Assembly (NCBI RefSeq): GCF_010389155.1
Contig: NC_057762.1
Span: 37,694,055-37,758,054 of the forward strand
Source: Erigeron canadensis
Taxonomy: Eukaryota > Streptophyta > Magnoliopsida > Asterales > Asteraceae
Direction of reading: 5' to 3'
Length of the DNA: 64,000 bases
The notes below the pieces were generated by a model. The model was not told where the DNA came from and did not search any database. It saw only the letters and a list, made by a program, of their open reading frames with translations. The position numbers and the translations under genes are program-made. Positions 36,246 through 49,200 of the stretch are shown here, piece by piece (the first letter of the stretch is position 1; every line of letters starts with the position of its first letter).

Positions 36246-38315
36246 GGAATAAATGCAAAAAATAAAAAGCACCTCTGGACCAATTCAGGAAAATTGCAGT
36301 GATCTTTAAAACTTTTGATTTTTAGCAATGACCTTTTATTTATTGCCTTTATTGCCGAAAATAGCAATATGTTACACGTGTAACTGCTGATGTGGTATTT
36401 TGTAAATACGTGGCATTATTTATTTAATCATATAGGTATTTTTTATTGCCATGTCATTTTTCAAAAACAAACATCTCGAAGCCAAGTAATGACCAAAAAC
36501 ATTACTATGTTTGCTTTTTCTTTTTTTCCAGATATCCTTAGAGTTTTCTTTTTTAATTAATAACAAATTTACTCTTTTATCCATCATCATCCTCATCGCA
36601 ATCTATATCTGGATCTATGTATCTATCTATAATCATTATTTCCAGAATCCAGATTCATATTTCCATAACATCATCATCAAATAGAAATACCATTAACAAA
36701 ACTATGGCAATAACACGGATCTATTAAAAATATCATGGAATATAAAATTAAATATATCTCAAATCTTTCTAAATCTATGAAAAATTTCATAGATCTATAA
36801 ACAAGAACAGTTGTGGTGTGCCGTGGTGGTGATTGAAATTGCGATGGAGGGAGTGGTGGTGGTTAAAGACTGCGGAAGTGGTGGTTGTTGAAGACGGCGG
36901 GAGTGGTGGTTGCAGAAGACGGCGGCAGTGGTGGTCACGACTAGTGGGAGAAACTCAGATTTATGTGTGTATATATCTATACATCTTATAAAACAGTAGT
37001 TATCCTGACGTTTTAAAGGCATCCACTTCACTTCAAAACTATTCTTAAACATTGCCACATAGGATTTTTTCTATGTGGCATCTCCATGTTTTTCCTCACA
37101 ATATTTATTTTTTATCATCATTTATATATACTAATCAAAACTATTATAAAATATCAAAATAATAATAGTCTAATGTGCATATTTTCGATCAAAGTAACAA
37201 TCTATGAAATATTAAAATAGTAATATTAAATCAATTTTTTTTATATCATGGGTATTATATCAATTGCATATGTATGCAAATCCAAAATTTTGGCAACCAA
37301 ATTTTAACTATTACTCCAGTACATTTATAATATTATTAATATATTAATATATTAATTAAGATCTTCAAACTAATAATATAAGAATATCAGTAAATAATGT
37401 AATATCTAATATCTAAAACTATACATAAAATTATACCTTCTAAATCTTTTTGAAAAGGCAGATCTTCCTCCTTTCATAGTTTCGTATGAAATTTGCAAAT
37501 TCCGTTTTTATTTATCTTTAATTCTTCTCCTATACGTTATTCATCATCAACAACATCCGTTAGGTTGGTTTTTCCCAACATCTTTTATGTTTATCATTAT
37601 ATCTCATTTCAATTTTGTGTTAACTGTTTTACTTGTGAATATAAGTTTAGCTTTCTGGATGTCTTTTATTTGGTTAGTTTTATCTCATTATGAACAATTT
37701 TTTTCTTATGCTTAAAAAACAAGTTATAATTGTTAAAAGTTATTATTAATACATATATAACTAAACAACACGAATAACCTTTTTAAATAGCCGCACATCG
37801 TGCGGGAAAAAGACCTAGAATATATATATATATATATATATTCCTAGATCGGTGTATAAGCTTGGAGATCATTGATTTAATTTACTAGAAATAGAAGTTG
37901 TCAAATGTTGTATTTGGAAGAATATATAAAAATGACGGTGGTGCTGCTTTGCTGCCAATGTCAAGGAGATGGAGATGAATGTTTTTAATCATGTTTGTAT
38001 TGTTGTATCTATGGATTTAATGATGATGTCAGGTCTTCAAATGTAGATTATAGACATACTGATATATATTAGATGATGACAGATATCCTGTAATATACGA
38101 GTATTGGGGAAAATGACATGGCAATAAAAAATACCTATATGATTAAATAAATAATGTCACATATTTACAAAATACCACATCATCAGTTACACGTGTCACA
38201 TATTGCTATTTCCGGTAATAAATAATAGGTCATTGCTAAAAATCAAAAGTTTTAAAGATCATTGTTATTTTCGTGAATTGGTCTAAAGGTGTTTTCTATT
38301 TTTTGCATTTATCCC
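36246..38315. mobile_element. Long-TIR MULE inserted in the Stowaway
   Basis: 2070 bp flanked by a perfect 9-bp duplication CACAAACAA (36237-36245 and 38316-38324). Terminal inverted repeats of ~230 bp start GGRATAAATGCAAAAAATA and include GATCTTTAAAACTTTTGATT and CAGTTACACGTG. The interior has a G-rich repeat (36840-36945, GTGGTGGTTGCAGAAGACGG-like units) and is itself split by the Helitron at 36976-37818. No transposase. Confidence 0.85.
36976..37818 (+). mobile_element. Helitron, family 1, inside the MULE
   Basis: 843 bp. The 5' end TCTATACATCTTATAAAACA follows A. A sub-terminal inverted pair GCCACATAGGA / TCTATGTGGC is at 37051-37080. The 3' end is the hairpin CCGCACATCGTGCGG, then GAAAAAGAC, then CTAG. 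The base after CTAG is A rather than the expected T, perhaps a later change in the TA-repeat flank. No ORF of note. Confidence 0.75.
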
Positions 38316-38620
38316 CACAAACAAAGATATTTACGGTCAAAATCAGAAGAAAAAAAAAGATTTGACAAGTCAAAATAGGACAATTAAAATGGGACGGAAG
38401 GTACTATTTGGGTTTTTCAATAATGATGAGATTATTTATTTTACCCAAACTCAATGGGTTAATATGTTTTTTTAAGCCGTTTCATCGATTTTTTATTGTC
38501 TTTAAATTATTTATTTAAAACATAATCTAAATATAAAACTTTTGATAATGTATCTAACAAAAGATTAAATAAATCTTAATTTTGTACTTCATGGTCTTGG
38601 ATATTTAACATATAAGGTTA

Positions 38621-39793
38621 CTAGATTTTAGGTCCGTGTTTAATACACGGGATTACGAAGTTATCAACATTAGATGTGCATTAATTATGGTTTAAGTTTA
38701 AGTTACTATATACGTTAGACTGTGTCCAACACTAGACACAGGATTTACGATATTATCAATATTGGATTTTCATACATTAATTTAATTCATAAAAGCTTAT
38801 AATTTTGAAGATATATACAGTTCTAAGTGTTATACTTTGCAAGTTGTAATACAATTATCACAGGTTTGTCATGGTCATTATTATCTGAGACATATTGATG
38901 AACTGTCTGTCGTAGTCATTACACAAGCCACATGCTACAATAATTTATCTATTATAGAATTTTTCAAAACCAGTTGTACTGATAATGTAATATTTTTTAG
39001 AACAACATAACTCTTAATATCATATTATTATCAAAGATAATTAAGAATTAAAATATACACATACTTGTGATCTTGTACTCGACATTCAAGTACATGTAGT
39101 TGATCATGATGCGGGTCCATAACACGAATAAGTTTATTTTTAATCACCTGCCCTATGATAATTAGATTACAATTAGAGTTGTTTTTCATATTATTTTATA
39201 ACAATTAGACTCTTGATTTGAGTGATAATTGTTACTATAAAAATTTAAATAAATACATTTTGTAACCTTTTTAAAAAAAATTAAAAATCATCTCAAGTTG
39301 ATAGCTAGAAAGAAATATAAATTAATTATTCAGGACTAAAAAGTGTAAATTATTGATAAAAAACAAAAAAGTGCAATTAATGAAACTTTTTCATTTTTAC
39401 ATGTTTTTTTTATGTGTAATGAAAATTACTAAAAAACTTCAAAAAAGAGATGTAACATAATTAATTTTAAAATCTTAATATATTTACATTAAATTTTATA
39501 TATGTTTAATTAATTAATTTTATATTTACATGACAAAACGTACTATTACTATATATATATATTGAGTATTATTCTATTAAATATATATTAACTATTCTTT
39601 TGTTTAATATACGTTAACTATATTATTTGTTTATTATATTAGAAATATTGGTTAAAAAGGGTAAATTTGTGATGAAAAATAAAACAAATGTAAATTAAAG
39701 TCAAAATTAAAAACAAAAGTCAACTATAATAAATTGATGACTGTAATTGGTTAATAATCTATTAATTCAATTGTCTTTTAGTATATATAAAGA
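38621..39793 (-). mobile_element. Helitron, family 2, copy B, with two 3' ends
   Basis: Minus strand: 5' TCTTTATATATACTAAAAGA at 39793; outer 3' end CCCGTGTATTAAACACGG, then ACCTAAAAT, then CTAG next to T at 38621. About 90 bp inside is a second hairpin (TGTGTCTAGTGTTGGACACA, about 38715-38740) that aligns with the ends of copies A and C. The element therefore seems to have read past its first terminator. Confidence 0.7.
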
Positions 39794-39856
39794 TATATAT
39801 ATATATATATTATATTTATAAAGAAGATAATAATTAAGTTAATTGAATTTTTTTAT

Positions 39857-40434
39857 ATAATGAAGATAATTATTAAGTTAAGTGAATTCCGTAGAATTAG
39901 TAAGGAGGTTAGAAGAATCAAAAATAAAAATAAAAATAAGGACGTGAATAAAGATTTAGATCTTAAATATGTTTGTTTTGATATGTTATAATTAGATAAA
40001 CTCCATGTAACTATATTATTATTAATTAATTAATATTTAGAATTGAGATAGGAATGGATCTTTTAAACCGTATATATTTAATTATGTTAATTAATTTATA
40101 AAACTATTTATGACATCAGCAAATTTAAATTATAAGAAATCAAGCATAATGAAGATAATTATTAAGTTAAGTGAATTCCGTAAAATTAGTAAGGACGTTT
40201 AAAGAATCAAAAATAAAAATAAAAATAAGGACGTGAATAAAGATTTAGATTTTAAATATGTTTGTTTTGATATGTTATAATTAGATAAACTCCATGTAAC
40301 TATATTATTATTAATTAATTTATATTTAGAATTGAGATATGAATGGATCTTTTAAACCGTGTATATTTAATTATGTTAAATAATTTATAAAACTATTTAT
40401 GACATCATCAACTTTAAATTACAAGAAATCAAGC
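39857..40434 (+). repeat. Recent tandem duplication, 289-bp unit
   Basis: 39857-40145 and 40146-40434 are nearly identical (shared GTGAATTCCGTARAATTAGT, AGGACGTGAATAAAGATTTA, TTTGTTTTGATATGTTATAA, GAATGGATCTTTTAAACCGT). I count only about a dozen differences. A shorter partial copy of the unit start is at ~39823. No ORF. Confidence 0.9.
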
Positions 40435-40735
40435 TTTATGATTGGTTAATAAGCTATTAGGTTTCAAAAATTAGTCATATTATTTGTTTGGATTAACAGT
40501 TTTAAAGATTGTTAATAACACACACAAAAAAAAAAGACAAAAAGAAAAAGAAACATATATGAAAAATATCCGTGAATTTAATGAAAAAACAATTTTTTTT
40601 TTCTATATGTTAATATTAAAATTGAAACCTATAGCAACTTGTATCATGTATAACTGAAATAAATTCAAACACTTTATTATTTTTAGATTATTTGTATGAT
40701 ATAAAGTCAAACTCTGTATAGAAAATTTAGTAAAA

Positions 40736-42391
40736 TCTATATATATATATTAAAATTAATCGAGCCTTATGAAGCACCTTTTAAAGTTAAAGTTATGCTA
40801 AAAATTTGCCATGTAGGATTTATCCTATATGACAACTCTATATTTTATTTGTATATATCTATTTAATTTAAATACATTTGAATTAATTAATTAGGTAAAG
40901 GTTATATCAAATAAATATTACAATATATTTAATATTTATTTAAAAACTAAATAATAACTCCATCCGATATATTTTTAGAATTATATTAAACTTTGATAAG
41001 ATAGTCTATAAGATATTATGCATTCAAAATCAAGACGTGTTGTTTTATTATTTTTCAATTTATGGTCAAGTCTAAGTATAGTAACTTACTCGATTTTAGA
41101 CTGTGTCTTGTCAATATTGAATCATCATACATTTAAGTCATAAAAGCTTATAATTTTAAAACTATACGGTTATAAGTTTTATACTTTGCAAGTTTTAATA
41201 CAATAATCATAGGTTCGTCACTGTCATTATTAGCCGAGACATATTGATGAAATTGTTTGTCGTAGTCATTCCACAAGACACATGCTATAATAATTTCTCT
41301 ATAATAATTTTTTTTTGAAACTAGTTGTACTCATAATGTGATATTATTATGAAAGATAATTAAGAATTAAAATATAACACGCATAGGTTTATTTTCAATC
41401 ACATGTCCAATGATAATTAGATAGCAATTAGGATTGTATTTTCATATTCTTTGATAACAATTAGAATTCTAGAATTGAGTGACAATTGTAACTTCAAACA
41501 TTAATACGCAAAAATAATATATAAAAAGGAGAAAATTATGTACCTTTTTGATTGAGAGATAAAATGAATCTTGAATGAAGTTCATATTGATTTGGATTCA
41601 ATATTCATGTAACCTTCTGTTGTAAATCGTGGTTTGTTTTGTGATCGTTCCATGTTTGTGATTCCTATCGTATTTTGGATAAAGATATTGTATATCGTCA
41701 TCAATTATTATGTTTGGAATATGTATCTAGAGTTCAAATTGTATTTATATTGAATATTAAACTAAATATTTATATTTATATTTTATACAGATCTAATCTA
41801 ATATTTGTTAATAAGTCATTCGATTTTGAAATAATTTTTTGTAGACAATACTTCATATGTCGAAATCTTTTAAGATAATTATATGATTGTAAATTTAAAA
41901 AAATTCTCTCAAGTTATGGTTAAAAATAAATATAAATCAAGTATTCGAGGCTAAAAAGTGTAAATTATTAATAAAAATAAAAAAAATGTAAATTAATGAG
42001 ACTTTTTTTTATAAATTAATATAATATAAATACTAATATAATAATATATTTGGATAATGATTATTAAGATTTTTAATTTATAGTTAATTTAAATGATGAC
42101 ATAAGCGATAGTCAATTTGATAAAATTAAACGATTTGATTGATTAATAAGTCATTAATTCTATATATTAAGATTAAGATTAAGATAAGTTATTTTATTAT
42201 TAATATTTATACCGTAATAGTTAGGTTACAAACAACTAATATGTTTTTTTATTTGTATTCGCCTAACCATAAATATAAAGAACACATTAATATTATGCTA
42301 ACTAAACCAAATTTGATTAATTATCAATATCAATATTAATAGTTTTGATAAATTAATTAAACTGCCGCACATCGTGCGGGTAAAAACCTAA
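40736..42391 (+). mobile_element. Helitron, family 1, interrupted by a family 2 Helitron
   Basis: The 5' end TCTATATATATATATTAAAA follows A at 40735. A sub-terminal inverted pair is at 40808-40833 (GCCATGTAGGA / TCCTATATGAC). The 3' end is the hairpin CCGCACATCGTGCGG, then GTAAAAAC, then CTAA, followed by T. Removing the element at 41089-42172 leaves ~570 bp. Confidence 0.75.
41089..42172 (-). mobile_element. Helitron, family 2, copy C, nested
   Basis: Minus strand: the 5' end TCTTAATATATAGAATTAAT follows A; the 3' end is decayed (CTAG has become CGAG in the minus strand reading, and the hairpin is shortened to CAAGACACAG). The interior is clearly homologous to copies A and B. It lies in the opposite orientation inside the family 1 Helitron 40736-42391. 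Confidence 0.6.
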
Positions 42392-42853
42392 TTAAGTATA
42401 TAAAAGGAAGAAAATGATTTGTTTTAATGAAATTATTATAGAAAAATCTTTGGGGACCATATATCTTTATTGCCTGCAATGTCATGTCATACGATTCAAT
42501 GGTTTGTCCCTCGTCATTTTGTTTCCATCTATCGTTTAGAATTATTTGCTAACCAAATTTGTTGTGTGACATGTTGAGCTCTTTTCTAAATACAATAGAG
42601 AATCAGAATACCAAATGGAACCTTTCAAAGTTAATTAAACATAGATATCATAATCATAACAGAAATATTTTAAAAATTAACAAAAGGAATTTTGTTCGAA
42701 GTAGAGCTTTTATGAGTTTTTAGGAATTTGAATTTGTGATTTATAAATTAAATCTTATAAGCTTGTTTAGCACATAAAAATTTAAAACCTTTTGAAGAAA
42801 AAAGAAAAGCTCTTATACCCAAAACTAGTTTGGAGCTCTTATAAAATAAGTAA

Positions 42854-43384
42854 GAGTTAATTGCAGGATTCGTCCTTGTGGTTTACCCATTTTAATGGTT
42901 TACATCCCCGTTAAGTCTTTTTAAACAAATCAGTCCAAACTTGTCATATTCTTTGCAAGTTACGTCCATGTGGTTAACGACGTTATTATTTAGCCGTTAA
43001 GTCGACGCACATGAGCTGCACGTGAGGGCAGTTTTGTAATCTGCCACTCACAAATAACTTTGTAATTGCACGATTCGTCCATGTGGTTTGTCCATTTTAG
43101 TGGTTTACATTCCTATTCTAGAATTTTCGTGGAATAGATCCAAAGTAGGCAAATGTGTTGCATGTTCCATCCCTGTGGTTGATGTCGTCAAATTTTTTAC
43201 GTTAAATGGGATCACATACCACAAACCAAGCTGTTCTGAAACTCAATCGCGGACCGCCACTGATTGATGCGTGTCTATTACCCGAACAACTACTTTGTAT
43301 GTTGTTTACTTATATAGATATATATATATATACACTTATGGGATTTTATGAATTTACATATACATATTAACATATATACCCAGT

Positions 43385-43415
<31 letters not shown>

Positions 43416-44059
43416 ATTCTGGGCTTTTTGGCTTTATACGTGGATGTGTATTAATATGCAGTTTCTTTTTGTTCGAGCCTTAACAACCTAAATATCACAA
43501 GAATTAACTTCATTAATAACTAGATGAGAAGGAAATTGAATAAAGAGGAATTTGGTGATTTGTGAAAGATAGGTGAAAATAACGAGGAAAGAAAAACTGA
43601 ATTGATTTTGGTGGAGTCGTAAGAAGTAAGAAAGAGAAAAAGAATATGTGTAAGATTGGGTAGAATGTACGAAAATACCTTCACATGTGTGGCACGTGAT
43701 TCCATTTAACGGAAGAAAATTGACTACATCAACCACAGGGATGGAACATGCAACAAATTTGCGTACTTTGGATCTATTCCACAAAAATTCTTGAGTAGGG
43801 ATGTAAACCACTAAAATGGACAAACCACAGGAACGAATCGTGCAATTACAAAGTTGTTTGTGGGTGGCAGATTACAAAACTGCCCTCACGTGCACCTCAT
43901 GTGCGTCGACTTAACGGCCAAATAATAACGTCGTTAGCCACAGGGACGTAACTTGCAAAGAATATATGACAAGTTTGGACGGATTTATTTAAAAAAATAT
44001 AACAGGGATGTAAACTACGAAAATGGGTAAACCACAGGGACGAATCCTGCAATTAACTC
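42854..44059. mobile_element. Long-TIR MULE, non-autonomous, copy 2
   Basis: 1206 bp with ~360-bp terminal inverted repeats that start GAGTTAATTGCAGGATTCGT and hold ACGTCGTTA, CTTAACGGC, TGCCCTCACGTGCA and CATGGGTAAACC-type blocks. Duplications AATAAGTAA (42845-42853) and AATAAATAA (44060-44068) match at 8 of 9. It shares the terminal GAGTTAATTG with the element at 10546. A TA repeat is at ~43387-43408. Confidence 0.8.
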
Positions 44060-44194
44060 AATAAATAAAAAAGAATAAAAAAGGTTTAAAGTAAATTTAT
44101 TGTATTTGATATTTAAAAGTTCTATTTGAATGCCATCTAATGTCATTTTTTAAATTGCAACACGAGTTACTTTGGCAAATACTTTAATATATAT

Positions 44195-44459
44195 GAATCG
44201 TATGCTCGTGTAATGCAGCGGCTATAGTGATAGCGGCGCGGGGTGACGACGACGGTGGTGGTGGTGACGGGTGGTGGGGGCGGCAATTATGGTAAATGTA
44301 AAGGTAACTGATGTTAAAAAAAATAGTGTAGGCATATTAGGTAGTGATTTTAAATTTAATGAATAAAGTAAAAGGGTATTTTTGATAGTTTGGATTTTGG
44401 AATTGTAGTTTGAGATTTGAGGAGAGGGTTCCTATTTTATATAGAAGTATAGATATAGA
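44195..44459 (-). mobile_element. Short Helitron-like remnant
   Basis: The plus-strand right end ...TATAGAAGTATAGATATAGA reads on the minus strand as TCTATATCTATACTTCTATA, a typical Helitron 5' end. The left end has GCTCGTGTAATGCAGCGG, a decayed hairpin end. The inside is rich in GGTGGTGACGG triplets. Confidence 0.45.
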
Positions 44460-44553
44460 TAAAAACAAAAAAACAAAAAAAAAACACTCAGTTACAACTT
44501 GACTTCTAATAATTTTTCTTTTATTTTTAGTTTCAAGCCTTAATTTATGTCTA

Positions 44554-44810
44554 TCTATATCTATAATTTTATACTACTCTATAAAGTAAACTACCCATTC
44601 CCCTTTAAGTAGTTAAAATTTTGAAATGACCATATTACCCTTTTCATAGATCCTCCAACCCTTAGAGAACTAAATCCATCTTACATCAATTAATTTAGAT
44701 TCACCATCATGTCATCAGCACCGTCACTGTCGCACATCGCCGCCGCCACTACTGTCGTCGCCACACCTTCATCGCTACCACCATCACCGCCGCATCGCAC
44801 AAACATCTGT
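44554..44810 (+). mobile_element. Short Helitron-like remnant, opposite orientation
   Basis: It starts TCTATATCTATAATTTTATA, continues ACTACCCATTCCCCTTTAAG and a CCGCCGCCACTACTGTCGTC-rich segment, and stops near ACCGCCGCATCGCAC. It mirrors the neighbour at 44195-44459, so the two lie head to head. The 3' CTRR is not found. Confidence 0.45.
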
Positions 44811-45704
44811 TTAATTCTTGTTAATACCAGCTTATTTTAAAGTATTTAACAATTTTGTTGCACAATAATATGATAAAGTACGACCATGATAAAGACACGA
44901 AATCTTTCTTTTTTTTTTTTATTTTTTGCCTGTGGCCTTTTGTTTCATATCTTTTACAAATATTAAAAAGTTTCTTTCAATCCATCCTAATTTTGATTAG
45001 ATTCCTTCTCATGTGTTTGTGATAATTCTGGAAAAATCTTATACGAGTGTCTACTCTTAAATTATGATCACTATTGGAAATAGGATACCGAATGAGAGTT
45101 CTTCTTGTCTACTCGTATATGCCATTGTCAACATAGGTTTTGATGTTAGAAAATGTGACAATTCAAGAAGATGGCAGGAATGATCTGACGTGACCAACTA
45201 TTAGGGATGTGAATGATCCGCTTTGTACAATTTTATCCTATAATCTCAGCAAAAAACAACACATACGGTTTAATGATTTTTTAACCCAATCGGTCCAAAT
45301 TGTTATGTCAAATTAAACCAACTAAAACCAGTTAAATCGGTTTGGTTTAGACGGTTCAACGGCTTTTCATTTTTCTGAAATTTAAAATATAAAAGTGTAT
45401 AGTAATCCGAAACATTTTAATAGGCATTATATAAAAGGTTGAGTTATTGTTGGTAATTTTAAGAGTAAGTTGTTAGAGAGGTAGATTGTTGAGGACAATC
45501 TTTGTATTTCAAGATCTTAATTAAGACAAGAGGGACAGTTCTCTTTATAAGAGATCATAGATTTGTTCCTACCGTTTCCTTTCAACTAAGTAGTTGATAA
45601 AATTAATTTATTCACAATTAACATCCACCTATAATGAAAGTAGAGGTAAACACTAAATATCTACTATATTGATTTTACTATTGTATAATTGAAGTAAAAT
45701 CTCA

Positions 45705-45828
45705 ATGGTATTTCAGTCTTTCTACGAGGGTCTTGGGTCTGGAGAGACCCAGGTTCGAGTCTTGATGGGCAGGATACTCTTGTAAATTGTTATGTCGTTT
45801 GGCGGATTAGTAAGAGGTTTTTTTGTTG
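45705..45828 (+). mobile_element. SINE
   Basis: The B box (CCAGGTTCGAGTC) and upstream A-box-like GGTATTTCAGTCTTTC are in tRNA-like order; the body ends in a T7 run (AGAGGTTTTTTTG). No TSD fixed. Immediately downstream is a possible LTR. Confidence 0.5.
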
Positions 45829-46205
45829 GAACCACGTTAGTGTGACCGTCACTGGTTGTTTATCATTCCTGATATGATACTTGACGATAACTGAAATCCC
45901 TATGTCTAGGAAATATATGATGGGCGTATTTAGTCTTAAAGACATACTATAGGGTTTCCCATTAGGTGATTGAAACTAAGAGGACTAATGCCTAATGGTG
46001 CACACATTAACCATCAAAAGGGTTGAATGTGTAAATACTTTCATTATAAATAGAGAGTCATAAACCCTAAGTTAAGATTAATCACATACTAATTCTCTAC
46101 CTTAAATTCGTGTGTTTTCCTTAGGTAAATTCGTGCATTAGCTTCTAGCCGGATTTCTCATTTTATTATTAATCAATTATCTTGTTTTGGGAACCTGATA
46201 TCAAT
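45828..46205 (+). mobile_element. Possible LTR/TRIM fragment
   Basis: It begins TGTTGGAACCACGTTAG, contains a TATA-like TATAAATAGAGAG (46045) followed by a transcript-leader-like pyrimidine-rich stretch, and ends near GGGAACCTGATATCA. This is the form of a copia-type LTR or TRIM. A matching second LTR or TSD was not found. Confidence 0.3.
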
Positions 46206-49200
46206 GGTGAGTATTTTCCCTTGAATCAAATCATGTTTATTTCAAAATTTCTCCTTCCATGGTTCCTTAAAAAATTCAAATAACATCTTGCTCAAAATAC
46301 ATAGGTGCCGATAAGTGAGTGAGACGAACAAACTATGAGGATTCGAACGTTAAAAAATACATATTCTTAATGCATTTTATACAATGTTAGAAAGATCCTT
46401 AAAATGTGTGTTTCTATAGTAAGATCTACTATAATAAAGGTTAATAACAAGTAAAATAGGTTTAGGGGGTGCTTGGTTGAAGCTAAGGAATGAAAATGGA
46501 AAAGGCAAAAGGAATACTAAGGAATATAATGAGCATTCCTTTGTATTTCATTTATCATTAATGTTGTTTGGTTTATAAATAAAACTATTTTTTTAAATAA
46601 ATATATATGAAATATTAATGTATACTTTATTGATTATGTATATACAGTACAAATTATATTCTATACGTGTTTAATTTTAAATTTTGATGAAAATATTGGT
46701 TATTTTAAAATATATAAATAAGTCCTATTATATTTGTATACATTTTATAAATGTGTTATATAAAGTAAATGGAGTAACCGTATAAAAATGTGGAAGGAAG
46801 TTACAAAAATAATGGTTATTTAGTGGGGTATTGATTACTTAGTTTTATAACCCTCAATTTATTGGGTAACGAGGGTTTAAATACCCGTGCTACGCACGTC
46901 GTGTTTTAAATATATTGTTTGCAGGTATTTTGTTGCCGGTTTTCTAAATAGCTAATTAAAGTTGTCTCATAAAACCATGTAACTTCTTTAACGCCTGCTT
47001 AACATATATGTGCAAGTAGATGTAGCAAAATGGGTGGTCAGGCAGTTGTGTAATGAGGTCAAAACAGATACGAGTAGCAACACTAGCTTTAGCGGGGGTT
47101 AAAAGTTAAACATGTTAGGTTGACTCGTTAAAATTACTTTCCATTTTATGGAAGAAGTTATTGTGTTAAGTATTGGGAAATGCTATATACAACCCTAAGG
47201 GCTGTATTTAACGTGCATAAAAGAACTTGCACCTTCCATATTCAAAGCTCACCCCCTGATTTTCATGGTAAATGTACAAATAATTTATGCACTTTAAACA
47301 AACCCCGTATTGGGAAATCAAACACCCAGTACAAAAACTATGTTATTATACTTGCCTTTTTAACTTAAGAGGTTGTTCCGTTGTAGCCATAAAGTACACT
47401 TACGGTGACTAAACACCCACTACGACCTATTCACTTAAAACTGATAAACCATAATACAAATCAAACAATTTATACATAAAAAAGTATAAATTGCATCTCT
47501 CTGCAAGAAATGCAGACCCCTACATTAGTCACGACTGCACAAACACTAATTTTCTAAATCTCCATATCACCAAAGTAATTGCTATTACTACAACAACTAA
47601 CAATGTTTCTACAGCAACATGTATAATTCCCTTATCAGAACATTATTCAACAACATATGCATCCATTTATAGGGGAATTCGCATAAGCATCCAACCAAAT
47701 CTAAGACCGTTTTCAAGCGAATACACATTTACAACAAAAGATTAACTCATAACTTACCGGAGGGAAAAGTAAATGAGCTGTACATGTCTCATACACTTCA
47801 GGCCCATCATTAGTTACATTAAGATCACAAACATTATTTGTTAGATCCCCAAGTGCCGTCAATTTTTGCAGTCACAGATATGTCTGTCAAATTCAGTATA
47901 GCTCCAGCTTGCATCGTTTTCGATTCCCACAACTACACCATAACAAAATAGAATAATTACAAATGAGAGTCTTCCAGTTTATTTGCTTATCATTTTTTCC
48001 ATTATTTATGCTTATCTCGAGGTGAAATAAGTTGTGTTTACCAAGCACCACCAAATGATTATCCATATTTTTATCTATACTATCATAGAAAGCATTTACC
48101 CCACCCTCATTTTGAAATTAAAGAGCTCTTAAATGCAATGCATTACCATATGACACATCACCATATCCTGGTCTTCCCTGTCTTCTTACATCACCATTCT
48201 CCCTTTGATCACATCGCCAGCCAAAAAAAACCCATCCAAAATCCGGGTCAATAAATAATGAAAAACCGACTCAAAAACCAGTTTAAACCATTTGTCGCCT
48301 TTCACATTGCAATATATATATATATATATATATATATTTGCTAAACAAAAGCATAGTTTAACCAAAATGAACTCATAACTATTACATGTTACTGTTTTTT
48401 TGTAGTACTCACTTCAACAGCATCTTTTCTTTTTAAGTGAACAACTATTTTGGGACCCAAACCATATTGTCCCATTACCCAGCCATGAACCACTCATTTT
48501 GCAACCTCTACTCTATCTCACTTCCTACTTCAAATATATTGAATATTTGTGTGTAGGAGATAAAATAAGACAAAAATTTGAGATATATAACATTTAACGT
48601 CCTCAATTTGATTTCTCACTTTATCTTTAGGCTTGCTTATCTGTTTAAATATACTATTGTTCCTTTTCTTCCAAATCAAATAGGACACATGCAGCTAATG
48701 ATATCCTTTGAACTATATGACACAGTCTTTGGGCACTTAGAGTTAGTAAACCATTCCACAATGTCAGTCCAAATGTTCAATTATCAAGAACTTCCACACC
48801 ATTTTTTTTCCCAGGCGAGATAAATTATGCACAGAAACGTGAAGTGCATGAATTTGCATTTACTAAGGCCAGTGAAGTATGGAGAAATCGACATTAAGTA
48901 ACAGTTAGTATTAGCTTGAGCTTTATAATAATTCCAGATGTTACCACTATCACCATCGTATATAAACTGATGATATAGTTTAAGATGATTGGCAGATCTC
49001 ATCGCAATTTTCACGGGACACGTATCTCAATCTTTAAGGATCGTTTAAGAAAACTACCTGAAGAACTATAGATGTGTGTTCATCAATCAGTATATAAGAA
49101 ACTTATAGAATGGCTCAAGTCTTTCAGGTTTGATCTGAATACTTTTATCCAATTTTAGATTAAATAAAAAAACAATGCACTAAATATGACTACAAAGTTA

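Larger units (their letters stand above)
36064..38401. mobile_element. Stowaway MITE split by a MULE
   Basis: The left part begins CTCCCTTTGTTCCATATTAA after TA at 36062-36063. The right part ends GGGACGGAAGG before TA at 38402-38403. Both halves carry the inverted GTTTGACTTTTT / GTCAAAATAGGAC core. The outer halves sum to ~270 bp, the size of the intact Stowaway at 51338-51594. Everything between 36246 and 38315 is a later insertion. Confidence 0.8.

Noticed and set aside
43488..43823. 111-codon minus-strand frame
   Set aside because: It lies in the right arm and interior of the long-TIR MULE and shows no domain.
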